A stretch of DNA of 64,000 nucleotides, taken from positions 165,745-229,744 of the forward strand of contig NZ_QKPO01000008.1 of assembly GCF_003258355.1 (NCBI RefSeq), given 5' to 3'. The notes under the pieces are model-generated. The model was not told the DNA's origin. It saw only the letters and a list, made by a program, of their open reading frames with translations, and ran no database searches. Positions 7,921 through 16,233 of this stretch are shown one piece after another. The stretch is from Confluentibacter sediminis (GTDB lineage Bacteria > Bacteroidota > Bacteroidia > Flavobacteriales > Flavobacteriaceae). The stretch's first letter is position 1. Every line of letters begins with the position of its first letter. A program made the position numbers and the translations under genes.

Positions 7921-8745
7921 ATGACTATTAACTGTAAAGGACAACTTATTGATGTATCGTCTCCAAAAATCATGGGTATTTTAAATATCACTCCTGATTC
8001 ATTTTATGATGGCGGAAAGTATAAAAATGAAAAAGATGTGTTGCTTCAAGTTGAAAAGATGCTGAATGAAGGCGCCACTTTTATTGATGTTGGCGCTTAC
8101 AGTTCTAAACCAAACGCCGAACATATTAGTGAAGATGAAGAATTAAAACGCATCTTGCCAATAGTTCATGTAATTTTAAAAACATTCCCTGAAACCTTAC
8201 TTTCCATAGACACTTTTAGAAGTCATGTGGCGAAACAATGTGTTGAAGCTGGAGCATCCATAATTAATGATATTTCGGCTGGGAAATTAGACGAGAATAT
8301 GTTGCAGGCTGTTGGAGATTTACACGTTCCGTATATTATGATGCACATGCAAGGCACACCACAAACCATGCTAAAACAAACTGACTATAATAATGTCGTT
8401 AAAGATGTTTTATTTTATTTTTCTGAAAGATTGGCTGCTGCTAAAAAATTGGGAATTATTGATGTTATTGTCGATCCTGGTTTTGGTTTTTCAAAAACAC
8501 GTGAGCAAAGTTTTGAATTACTGAATCATTTAGAATTATTAAAAATGCTTGAGAAACCTATTTTAGTTGGTGTTTCCAGAAAATCTATGATTTATAAAAC
8601 TTTGGAGACTACACCCAATGAAGCTTTAAATGGCACCAGTATTTTAAATACGATTGCTTTACAAAAAGGAGCGTCCATATTGCGTGTTCATGATGTTAAA
8701 GAGGCCATGGAATGCATTAAATTAATTGAGGCGTTAAGGTGTTAG
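7921..8745 (+). CDS. folP: Dihydropteroate synthase
   Basis: Folate-pathway enzyme condensing 6-hydroxymethyl-dihydropterin pyrophosphate with p-aminobenzoate; the target of sulfonamides. TIM-barrel motifs are clear: IMGILNITPDSFYDGG at the N-terminus, DVGAYSSKP, the pterin-binding SIDTFRS, NDISAG, MHMQGTP, the DPGFGF loop and VGVSRKS near the C-terminus. I chose the ATG at 7921 (MTINCKGQ). It fits homologue length (274 aa) and leaves room for the promoter element immediately upstream. It leads a rightward group with a lipoprotein and cdaA. Confidence 0.96.
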   Translation: MTINCKGQLIDVSSPKIMGILNITPDSFYDGGKYKNEKDVLLQVEKMLNEGATFIDVGAYSSKPNAEHISEDEELKRILPIVHVILKTFPETLLSIDTFRSHVAKQCVEAGASIINDISAGKLDENMLQAVGDLHVPYIMMHMQGTPQTMLKQTDYNNVVKDVLFYFSERLAAAKKLGIIDVIVDPGFGFSKTREQSFELLNHLELLKMLEKPILVGVSRKSMIYKTLETTPNEALNGTSILNTIALQKGASILRVHDVKEAMECIKLIEALRC

Positions 8746-8801
8746 CTGCTTATCTGTTGAATCGTGTAACCATCTAAATTTATAACTCTCTCTAATAATC
8801 T

Positions 8802-9485
8802 ATGAAACATATATCACTACTCATTATTATACTGTTTTTTATTTCCTGCGGAAAGGACAAAGTGGTTCAACTTCCTGAAATTAATCATTCAGATATTTCT
8901 GAAATACAGGATGTCTCTGCAGCTTATTTATTTTATGACGAAAGTGAACCCGAAGGCATTGAATTAAACAGAAAAAACTTAATAAGCACCACAAATTGGC
9001 TAGTAAATGTCGATAAACGTTTAACACTTAAACAAGTGATTCCACAAATAAAATTTCTTCAAAATAAAAAGCAAAATTCGGAGCACAAAAACGAAAATGC
9101 CAAAAATTATTTTACATGCAATGACTTGAGTAGAAAAAATCTGGGATTTGTGGAGTTTACTAATGTCGTTTACCATGAAGACTCTTCTGAAACCTACATG
9201 TCAAATATTCCAGAATTTAAAGACATACAAAACTTAAAACCCATCAGCTTTAATTTAGATGGGCAAATTTCCATTATCAATCCTAATTCTGAGCCATTTA
9301 TAATTATGACAAACAAAAATGAGTTGTTAATTGATTTAAAAAAACTAGACACTATTGAAAGTACTTTGTATTTAAATTTCAATAAAATGCTATCTTTTCA
9401 AGATTATATTACATATAAATCCATGCTATTAAAATCTGGTTTTAAGCATCTAAAAATATCCAATCAAGAGTTCCTTCATAATTAA
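8802..9485 (+). CDS. Hypothetical lipoprotein
   Basis: 227-aa protein with a signal peptide ending in a lipobox-like FISC (Cys near 16), so probably anchored in a membrane facing the periplasm. The rest is hydrophilic, lysine- and asparagine-rich, without a domain that I recognise. It sits between folP and cdaA on the same strand, with gaps of 56 and 35 bases. Codon and base use resemble the neighbours. Function unknown. Confidence 0.7.
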   Translation: MKHISLLIIILFFISCGKDKVVQLPEINHSDISEIQDVSAAYLFYDESEPEGIELNRKNLISTTNWLVNVDKRLTLKQVIPQIKFLQNKKQNSEHKNENAKNYFTCNDLSRKNLGFVEFTNVVYHEDSSETYMSNIPEFKDIQNLKPISFNLDGQISIINPNSEPFIIMTNKNELLIDLKKLDTIESTLYLNFNKMLSFQDYITYKSMLLKSGFKHLKISNQEFLHN

Positions 9486-9520
9486 CCATATTTTACTAAA
9501 TTTACCAAAACCACACACCC

Positions 9521-10306
9521 TTGGAAATCTTTAAAGACCTTTTAAAATTTACAGTTATAGATATTATAGATGTTATTTTGGTAGCACTTCTACTTTATTA
9601 TATCTACAAGCTCATAAAAGGGACTGTGGCCATTAATATTTTTATTGGCATCATCATTATTTATCTCGTTTTCAGACTGACAGATTTTTTAAATATGGCT
9701 TTACTGACCGGCATCCTTGGTGGGTTTATGAAAGTTGGGATTATTGCTCTTATTGTGGTTTTTCAACCAGAGATTAGAAAATTTCTGCTCATGGTTGGCT
9801 CCACAAATTTCAGTAAAAAAGGAAACCTTTTGGCTCAATTTAAATTTTTAAAAACGGAAACTGGAGATGAAACCAATGTAGAAACCATTATATCTGCATG
9901 CAATAAAATGTCTGGATCTAGAACAGGGGCCTTAATTGTTTTTGAACGCAATAATAATTTAGACTTCCTAACGGCCACAGGTGATGAAATGAATATTAAA
10001 GTGACTCAACCTATTATAGAAAGTATCTTCTTTAAAAATAGTCCGCTGCATGACGGTGCCATTATAATAAACAATAATATAGTAAAAGCAACCCGTGTTA
10101 TCCTTCCTGTGAATAATGATAAAGTGATTCCGCAACGTTTTGGTTTACGTCACAGAGCTGCCATTGGGGTTACCGAAAAAACCGATGCCCTAGCATTAGC
10201 CGTAAGCGAAGAAACAGGTCATATTTCCTATTTTAAAGATGGGGAATTTGTGTTGTTTAAAGATAATGCTGAGCTTATTGAAATTATTAAAAATGATCTG
10301 GCTTAA
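9521..10306 (+). CDS. cdaA: Diadenylate cyclase CdaA
   Basis: Membrane-bound enzyme making the second messenger cyclic di-AMP from two ATP. Three transmembrane helices occupy about residues 12-80. The DisA_N (DAC) catalytic domain follows, with both active-site motifs present: DGA at 178-180 (LHDGAIII) and RHR at 210-212 (LRHRAAIG). The length of 261 aa is standard. The start is a TTG at 9521 (MEIFKDLLKF). No ATG lies nearby that would preserve the first helix. folP upstream and DUF3667 downstream (one-base stop/start overlap) suggest one transcript. No CdaR homologue is present, as usual in Bacteroidota. Confidence 0.94.
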   Translation: MEIFKDLLKFTVIDIIDVILVALLLYYIYKLIKGTVAINIFIGIIIIYLVFRLTDFLNMALLTGILGGFMKVGIIALIVVFQPEIRKFLLMVGSTNFSKKGNLLAQFKFLKTETGDETNVETIISACNKMSGSRTGALIVFERNNNLDFLTATGDEMNIKVTQPIIESIFFKNSPLHDGAIIINNNIVKATRVILPVNNDKVIPQRFGLRHRAAIGVTEKTDALALAVSEETGHISYFKDGEFVLFKDNAELIEIIKNDLA

Positions 10307-11085
10307 TGCAATGTAAAAATTGTAACATATCATTAATCAACGAAAGTCATTACTGTAATTTTTGTGGTGCAAAGGTGATTAGTAATAGATTAACGCTAAA
10401 AAATTTATTTCAAGATTTTAGTGAATCGTATCTTAATTACGACAATACATTTCTTAGAACATTTATTTCTCTCTTTACGAAACCAGAAGATGTTATTGGC
10501 AGCTATATTGATGGGGTAAGAAAAAAATATGCAAATGTTGTCAGTTATTTTGCGTTGGCAATAACTTTGTCGGGATTATACATCGTTATATTGAACAAAT
10601 TTTTTCCTGAAGCAATGGATTTTTCGACAATTGTTAGCCCAGGTCAGGAAGAATTCCAAAGGAAAAATTTGAGTTATGTACAAGAGTATCAATCTATTTT
10701 CATGATGCTGTATGTTCCTGTATATGCTATAATGTGTAGATTGTCTTTCATTGGTTTAAATAAATACAATTACACCGAACTACTTGTTGTTTTTATGTAT
10801 ATCCAAGCTCATCTTTCAATTGTTAGTGCCATATTGGGTATTTTTTTATCAGTATTTGGCATTACACAAGGAGAAATGAGTTTATTTCTAATACCTCCAA
10901 TGATTATATTTACAGCTTTCTGCCTCAAACGATTGTATAACTTAAATTTTCAAACTATTATTCTCAGAACCATTATATTTTTAGTTATTTTAGGAATTGT
11001 ATTTATCATTTTATCTATAATGATGGCGATTGTTATGTATCTTAATGGTGATTTACAATCCATTATTGAGGCTCAAAAAAAATAA
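10306..11085 (+). CDS. DUF3667 domain-containing membrane protein
   Basis: 259-aa protein with an N-terminal zinc ribbon (C-x-x-C near residues 3-6 and C-x-x-C near 17-20, as CKNC and CNFC), then the DUF3667 segment with its (T/N)FLRTFISLFTKPEDVI motif and four or five transmembrane helices. The start codon overlaps the cdaA stop (TAATG), implying translational coupling. The function of DUF3667 is unknown. The coupling to c-di-AMP synthesis is a weak contextual hint only. Confidence 0.85.
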   Translation: MQCKNCNISLINESHYCNFCGAKVISNRLTLKNLFQDFSESYLNYDNTFLRTFISLFTKPEDVIGSYIDGVRKKYANVVSYFALAITLSGLYIVILNKFFPEAMDFSTIVSPGQEEFQRKNLSYVQEYQSIFMMLYVPVYAIMCRLSFIGLNKYNYTELLVVFMYIQAHLSIVSAILGIFLSVFGITQGEMSLFLIPPMIIFTAFCLKRLYNLNFQTIILRTIIFLVILGIVFIILSIMMAIVMYLNGDLQSIIEAQKK

Positions 11086-11094
11086 GTAAGAACT

Positions 11095-12861
11095 TTAAGC
11101 TACATCTTCCTTTAAAAACTGAACTTCATATAAATTTCTATAATAGCCATTTTCTTTTTTCAGAAGTTCTTGGTGCGTGCCCTGCTCTACAATTTCACCA
11201 GAATCCATAACGATAATTTTATCAGCTTTTTTAATAGTCGCCAATCTATGAGCAATAACAATAGAGGTTCTACCCGTTGTTATTTTATCTGTGGCATTTT
11301 GAATAAGTTGTTCTGAATATGAATCTACAGAAGATGTCGCTTCGTCTAATACCAAAATACTCGGATTAGTCACATAAGCTCTTAAAAATGAAATAAGTTG
11401 ACGCTGACCAGATGATAACATAGCTCCACGTTCTTTTACGTTATAATGATAACCATCTGGTAAACTCATAATAAAATCATGGATTCCTATGTCTTTAGCT
11501 GCTTGTTGTACTTCCGCTTCAGTGATGTGAGCTTTATTAAGGGTTATATTACTTAGAATAGTATCTGCAAACAAAAAGACATCTTGTAAAACCACTGCAA
11601 TTTGATTTCTTAACGAAGACAGAGTCACATCTTTCACATCAATACCATCAACCGTAATAACACCTTTATCTATTTCATAAAAACGGCTTAATAAATTAAT
11701 GATAGTAGATTTTCCTGCTCCTGTGGCTCCAACAATGGCAACTGTTTGTCCTGACTCCACACTAAAAGAAATCCCTTTTAAAACGGTTTCATCTTCAACA
11801 TAACTAAAATAAATATCCTCAAAAACAATATCGCCTTTAAAATGGGTTATTTCTTTTGTTCCTTTATCATCAATTTGCGAATTAGTATCTAATATATTAA
11901 ACACACGATTGGCAGCCACCATACCCATTTGCAAAGCATTAAAATTATCTGCAATTTGGCGTAAAGGCCTAAATAATTTAGGAATGTACATAATAAAAGC
12001 AAACATAACGCCTTGAGTTGCTGCATCACTTAAAACCATAGTCAAACCTCCATACCATACAACCAAACCTATAGCTATAGACGACGACAACTCTGCTATT
12101 GGAAAAAATATGGAGTTATACCAAATGGTTTTTAACCAAGCTTTTTTATGCCGTTCATTGATCTCTCTAAATTTTTTACTTTCAATATCTTCCCTAACAA
12201 AAAGCTGAAGTATTTTCATACCTGTTAAACGCTCTTGTACAAAAGAGTTTAAATTCGACACTTCATTACGCACATCTTCAAAAGCTATTTTCATATATTT
12301 TTGAAATAATCTTGACGCGTACATGACTAAAGGTAAAACAGCAAAAACAATTAAGCTCAATTTCCAGCTTTTATAAAACATAAATCCAGAAATAACAATC
12401 ATGGTAAGCAAATCTCTAAAAATGGTAAACAAACCCTGACCAAAAATATCTGCTATACGTTCCATATCTGTGACAGACCTTGTTATAAGCACACCAACAG
12501 ACGAATTATCATAATACTTCATTTTAAAACGAAGTAAGTGGTTAAATAATTTTAACCTCACATCTTTTACAACATGCTGTCCTAGCCAACCTGAGTAATA
12601 TGTAAATACAAGTTGAAAAACGAATTCTAGAATTAAAAGAAATATCATTAAAATGATATAATAGAAAAACCCTTTTGAATCTTTCGTCGTCAAATTTTCA
12701 TCAATGGCTCTTTGTAATAAATCCGGAGTTAAAGCACCTAAAACAGCAATAGCTAATACAGAAAATAAAACCACGGCAAACACCCATCTATAAGGTTTAA
12801 TGTGCTTAAAAAGACGTGCGAATAAATTAACGTCAAACTTCTTTTCGTTTGTATCTGCCAT
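11095..12861 (-). CDS. ABC exporter, fused permease and ATPase (MsbA/MdlB-like)
   Basis: 588-aa half-transporter of the type I exporter family, predicted to work as a homodimer in the inner membrane. Residues 1-330 hold six transmembrane helices (ABC_membrane). Residues 340-580 form the ATPase with Walker A GATGAGKST, Q-loop VVLQDVFLF, signature LSSGQRQLIS, Walker B ILVLDEATSSVD and the H-loop IAHRL. Length and order match lipid- or drug-exporting families such as MsbA and MdlB. The substrate is not readable from sequence. It starts directly at the truA stop (0-1 base gap), so it is co-transcribed with truA. Confidence 0.93.
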   Translation of the reverse strand: MADTNEKKFDVNLFARLFKHIKPYRWVFAVVLFSVLAIAVLGALTPDLLQRAIDENLTTKDSKGFFYYIILMIFLLILEFVFQLVFTYYSGWLGQHVVKDVRLKLFNHLLRFKMKYYDNSSVGVLITRSVTDMERIADIFGQGLFTIFRDLLTMIVISGFMFYKSWKLSLIVFAVLPLVMYASRLFQKYMKIAFEDVRNEVSNLNSFVQERLTGMKILQLFVREDIESKKFREINERHKKAWLKTIWYNSIFFPIAELSSSIAIGLVVWYGGLTMVLSDAATQGVMFAFIMYIPKLFRPLRQIADNFNALQMGMVAANRVFNILDTNSQIDDKGTKEITHFKGDIVFEDIYFSYVEDETVLKGISFSVESGQTVAIVGATGAGKSTIINLLSRFYEIDKGVITVDGIDVKDVTLSSLRNQIAVVLQDVFLFADTILSNITLNKAHITEAEVQQAAKDIGIHDFIMSLPDGYHYNVKERGAMLSSGQRQLISFLRAYVTNPSILVLDEATSSVDSYSEQLIQNATDKITTGRTSIVIAHRLATIKKADKIIVMDSGEIVEQGTHQELLKKENGYYRNLYEVQFLKEDVA

Positions 12862-13605
12862 TTATATTTTTAGGGTATTTGGATATATAATTTCTGTTAA
12901 ATATAAAGCATGGGCAGGAACAGAAAATCCTGCCTCACTCCTATTTTTAGATGCTATTATGGCATGTAAATCCTGACTATTTAATTTACCTGTTCCAATG
13001 TTTATCATGGTTCCAACAATGGCTCTAATCATATTTCGCAAAAATCTATCTGCCTTTATTATAAAATGAAGTTCATGGTCCTTAAAAAACCATTCCGCTC
13101 TCATAATATCACAATCGAAAGTTTTCACATCTGTTTTAGTTTTTGAAAAACATTGAAAATCTTTATACTGAAATAAAATTTTTGAGGCTTCATTCATTTT
13201 ATCAACATTCAAATCTTGTTTCACATAAAACACATTATCAAATGTAAAGGCATTTTTTTTCAAACATATTTTATATAAATAGGTTCTACTTAACGCATCA
13301 AAACGAGCATGGGCCTCTGCTTTCACTTTAAAAATATCATGTATAGCGATATCTTTTGGCAAAAAAGAATTGAGTTTAAAAATCAAATCTTCTTCTTTAA
13401 AAACTATGTTGGTATCAAAATGGGCAAACATTTGTGACGCATGCACGCCAGCATCTGTTCTACCTGCACCAACAATAGCGATACTTTCATTTAATAATTT
13501 GGACAAACTGTCTTCAACAACTTCCTGTACCGAAATTGCTTTAGGCTGGTTTTGCCAACCATGATACGCTTTACCATTATAAGAAAGTTCAATAAAATAC
13601 CTCAA
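12862..13605 (-). CDS. truA: tRNA pseudouridine(38-40) synthase TruA
   Basis: Modifies U38-U40 in the anticodon arm of many tRNAs. Visible family motifs are the N-terminal YFIELSYNGKAYHGWQNQP, the catalytic aspartate in VGAGRTDAGVHA (about residue 52), RTYLYKI, and FLRNMIRAIVGTM near residue 190. The length of 247 aa is typical. A minus-strand -7 element TATCTTTG (13633-13640) lies 27 bases upstream of the start, so truA probably leads the two-gene unit with the ABC exporter. Confidence 0.96.
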   Translation of the reverse strand: MRYFIELSYNGKAYHGWQNQPKAISVQEVVEDSLSKLLNESIAIVGAGRTDAGVHASQMFAHFDTNIVFKEEDLIFKLNSFLPKDIAIHDIFKVKAEAHARFDALSRTYLYKICLKKNAFTFDNVFYVKQDLNVDKMNEASKILFQYKDFQCFSKTKTDVKTFDCDIMRAEWFFKDHELHFIIKADRFLRNMIRAIVGTMINIGTGKLNSQDLHAIIASKNRSEAGFSVPAHALYLTEIIYPNTLKI

Positions 13606-13632
13606 GCTATTTTAATACTTTTGTTAAAACGA

Positions 13633-13640
13633 CAAAGATA
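13633..13640 (-). promoter_or_regulatory. -7 promoter element (TATCTTTG) for truA
   Basis: Minus-strand exact match to TAnnTTTG, with transcription predicted to start near 13627, about 22 bases before the truA ATG. No clear -33 TTG at the expected distance. Confidence 0.5.
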
Positions 13641-13715
13641 GACAGATTTGTTAATCTTGCGAAGTTCGCTTTCTTAATTAAATATTAAATATATCCATTT
13701 TCACGGAACCTATTT

Positions 13716-14207
13716 ATGACAAAAATATTATTACTTTCTGACACCCACGGTTATATAGATAATGACATACTAAAATATGTAAAACAGGCTGATGAAGTTT
13801 GGCATGCGGGCGATATTGGGGATTTAAAAGTGACCGATGTCATAAAAAAACTAAAACCCCTAAAAGGTGTTTTTGGTAATATTGATGACACCAACATACG
13901 CATGGAATTTCCAGAAAATAATCGTTTTATGTGTGAAGATGTGGATGTTTGGATAACACATATTGGCGGTTATCCAGGAGCCTATAATGTCAGAATTCGG
14001 GAAGCAATCAGATTAAATCCACCAAAGCTGTTTATTTGCGGGCATTCCCATATTTTAAAAGTGATGTCCGATAAGAAGTTAAATTTACTACATATGAATC
14101 CTGGAGCCGTTGGGAAACACGGGTTTCATAAAGTTAGAACGATGCTACGCTTTAGCATTGATGGAAGCAAAATTGATGATTTAGAGGTTATTGAATTTCA
14201 AAAATAA
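13716..14207 (+). CDS. YfcE/MJ0936-type metallophosphoesterase
   Basis: 163-aa calcineurin-like phosphoesterase. Metal-binding motifs appear in the usual order: SDTHG (residues 8-12), GDIGD (about 32), GNID (about 54), H in ITHIGG (about 85) and GHSH (about 108). The short length and lack of extra domains match the YfcE family of phosphodiesterases that act on small model substrates. The physiological substrate is unknown. It stands alone between truA (divergent) and the exosortase locus. Confidence 0.9.
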   Translation: MTKILLLSDTHGYIDNDILKYVKQADEVWHAGDIGDLKVTDVIKKLKPLKGVFGNIDDTNIRMEFPENNRFMCEDVDVWITHIGGYPGAYNVRIREAIRLNPPKLFICGHSHILKVMSDKKLNLLHMNPGAVGKHGFHKVRTMLRFSIDGSKIDDLEVIEFQK

Positions 14208-14329
14208 TTTTCAATTATAATCTTATTTTGGCTTTTAATAGAGAAAAATGGTGTCCTATCGAAAAAAATAGGTTACAAACTAGATTGTATTTATTTTTGG
14301 ACAGATATTAACCATTTCAATAAATACTT

Positions 14330-14599
14330 ATGAAAAAAATCCTACTTACAAACATCAGAGCAATAATAATAGTCTTTGCTTTGACATTTTCAGCGAATAT
14401 GAATGCTGCTACCACTCCTTTATCCTTTGACAGTTCTTTCTCAGTTCTTTTTGGGAAAAATAAAAAAAAACCTAATAAACCTAATAAACCAGGAGGTGGA
14501 GATAAAATTCCATTAGATGGTGGTCTTAGTATCTTATTATTTGGTGCAGCTGCTTTTGGTGTTAAAAAACTACACGGGAATAAAAAAAATGAAATTTAA
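14330..14599 (+). CDS. PID-CTERM protein, probable exosortase XrtF substrate
   Basis: 89-aa protein with an N-terminal signal peptide (about 1-27, cleavage near NAA-TT) and a C-terminal tripartite sorting signal. The signal consists of PLDGG (61-65), a hydrophobic helix (LSILLFGAAAFGV), and a basic tail KKLHGNKKNEI. This is the PID-CTERM type, a Bacteroidota relative of PEP-CTERM. Between the two signals only about 33 residues remain, with a low-complexity Lys-Asn-Pro-Gly stretch (residues 43-58). The gene overlaps the exosortase gene by 11 bases. I infer that the product is cleaved at or near the PLDGG and modified or released by the adjacent exosortase. The function of the mature peptide is unknown. 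Confidence 0.85.
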   Translation: MKKILLTNIRAIIIVFALTFSANMNAATTPLSFDSSFSVLFGKNKKKPNKPNKPGGGDKIPLDGGLSILLFGAAAFGVKKLHGNKKNEI

Positions 14600-15182
14600 T
14601 TCAATTTTTAAAGAAATTCCATTATCTGTAAGGCTTTTTTTAGGAAAGGCCTTACTTTTTTTCTTTATCTGGAAAATCATATATGGCATTTTTTTATATG
14701 ATTCAAAATTGTTAGATCATCCATTAACAAACCATGTTGCTGAAACTTCTACTCTATTTTTAAATAGCCTAGGTTTTTTATCAGGATTTACAACTGAAAG
14801 AGTTGTTACAAATTTTGCTGATAATGGAGAGAAAGTTGAAGAAGTAGCCTCCCAAATATATCACAATAACACACCAGTTTTATATATAGCAGATGCTTGT
14901 AATGGTTTAGAGTTAATGGTTTTATATATTGGCTTTATAGTTTGTATGCCTTCCAAAATTTGGCGTAAAATACTTTATATCATTTTAGGTATAATAATTC
15001 TTGACATCGTCAATATTCTAAGATGTACTGGACTCATATACTTACGTGAATATTTTCATGCCTATTTTGAATTTGCGCATCATTACTTATTTAAGATTAC
15101 GGTTTATTTAACTACGTTTTTGATATGGATGTTTTATTCCCGAAAAATTCAAATAAAAAATGAACTTATACAAATCGGATAA
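14589..15182 (+). CDS. xrtF: Exosortase family protein XrtF
   Basis: 197-aa polytopic membrane protease/transpeptidase of the exosortase family. The three catalytic residues are in place: Cys104 in ADACNGLELM, Arg145 in NILRCTGLI, and His164/165 in FEFAHHYLF. The start at 14589 (MKFNSIFKEI) lies inside the end of the PID-CTERM gene. A longer frame beginning at 14517 would run through the substrate's sorting signal and is not needed. It is shorter than PEP-CTERM exosortases but normal for the compact flavobacterial XrtF type. The stop overlaps the next gene by 23 bases. Confidence 0.9.
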   Translation: MKFNSIFKEIPLSVRLFLGKALLFFFIWKIIYGIFLYDSKLLDHPLTNHVAETSTLFLNSLGFLSGFTTERVVTNFADNGEKVEEVASQIYHNNTPVLYIADACNGLELMVLYIGFIVCMPSKIWRKILYIILGIIILDIVNILRCTGLIYLREYFHAYFEFAHHYLFKITVYLTTFLIWMFYSRKIQIKNELIQIG

Positions 15183-15564
15183 GTTTCGTTTTATAGCGGG
15201 ACTTGTATTTATTATAATTATTTATTCATGCTATTATATCTTTTTTGAAAATGAGTATTTCAATATAGTACCAAAAATAGTGGTTCCGCTTTTTCGATTC
15301 ACAACCACAATTGCTGTGTATTTTATAGGAACATTTCACCTTGGAAAATTAAAAGATCGGTGGATGTCATCCCTTTGGCACATAGTGCACATATCTGGAT
15401 TATGTATCATAACCTCTTTAGGTCTATTCAGCTGGTTTATATTTCCAATCCCTTTAAACTTGAAAGAGTTCGCCCTTACAATTCAAGAAATATTAATATC
15501 TCCAGTACTATATGTTGCAATGGGTTTACTCAATAAAAGTTTAAAAAAAGTTTCTGTTTATTGA
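15160..15564 (+). CDS. Exosortase F system-associated membrane protein
   Basis: 134-aa protein with four predicted transmembrane helices and the features of the flavobacterial family always found beside xrtF: an N-terminal YKSDKFRF segment, FFENEYFN after the first helix, and LNLKEFALTIQEILISP near the end. It overlaps xrtF by 23 bases, so the substrate, exosortase and accessory protein form one translationally linked cassette. The role in the processing complex is unknown. Confidence 0.85.
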   Translation: MNLYKSDKFRFIAGLVFIIIIYSCYYIFFENEYFNIVPKIVVPLFRFTTTIAVYFIGTFHLGKLKDRWMSSLWHIVHISGLCIITSLGLFSWFIFPIPLNLKEFALTIQEILISPVLYVAMGLLNKSLKKVSVY

Positions 15565-15565
15565 A

Positions 15566-15597
15566 ATAAAAAAAGCCCAAGATCTTCACCTTGGGCT
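15566..15597 (-). terminator. Rho-independent terminator of the DUF4293 gene
   Basis: Perfect 8-bp stem AGCCCAAG / CTTGGGCT (15574-15581 and 15590-15597) with an 8-base loop. On the minus strand the stem is followed by a T tract (the A run at 15567-15574). On the plus strand it is followed by AACGCA, so it acts mainly leftward. Confidence 0.85.
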
Positions 15598-15626
15598 AAC
15601 GCACTAATACTACTAAGATGTTAGGT

Positions 15627-16037
15627 TTATCGCAATCGATCTACAGATTTTACGAGATCTTCATCCTTTTTGATGGCTTTATTGGCCAATGCCAAAAAAA
15701 CGATAGAAACAATAGGAAGAAACATCCCAATACCTTTCTCAGAAGCCTCAGCTTCTCCAGATACAGTTAGAGATTGATACACAAAAAATCCTAGTAAAAT
15801 AAAGTTTAATATGATGGCAAGTCGTCCCAATACAAATTGAAGCTTCCTGTTTTTAAACATAAATATAGCTAGTAATGAAAATATAGCTGAACCAAAAAAC
15901 AAACATGAAAACAAAAGGCTGCTTGTTGCAAATACTTCTAAACCATCATTTAATTTCCAAATTGGAAATATAAATATTAAACCTCCAGAAATAATGGCGG
16001 CTATTAATAAATATATAGTTTGTATGCGTTGTAACAT
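15627..16037 (-). CDS. DUF4293 domain-containing membrane protein
   Basis: 136-aa protein with four transmembrane helices that begins with the family signature MLQRIQTIYLLIA and ends with a charged tail. DUF4293 is conserved in Bacteroidota, usually next to rho, as here (divergent). Function unknown. A minus-strand TATTTTTG at 16061-16068 could be its -7 element, and a strong terminator follows the stop. Confidence 0.88.
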   Translation of the reverse strand: MLQRIQTIYLLIAAIISGGLIFIFPIWKLNDGLEVFATSSLLFSCLFFGSAIFSLLAIFMFKNRKLQFVLGRLAIILNFILLGFFVYQSLTVSGEAEASEKGIGMFLPIVSIVFLALANKAIKKDEDLVKSVDRLR

Positions 16038-16233
16038 GTTGTTAAAAAAAAACTTGGAAGCAAAAATAACAGTTTCTTCATAAAATTAGTACTAAAAATT
16101 AAAATAAAGTTGTATAATTGCAGTAACAATTCACAACAACCACAGTAGTAAGTTGTTAATTCTTCAGATTAAAAATCATTTTTTCAGAACAATTCAAATT
16201 TTTTTTCAAAATAAAATATTCAATTAAACATAA

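Noticed and set aside
14517..14588. Upstream extension of xrtF starting with GTG at 14517
   Set aside because: It would read through the PID-CTERM sorting signal in another frame. Exosortase homology begins at MKFNSIF (14589).
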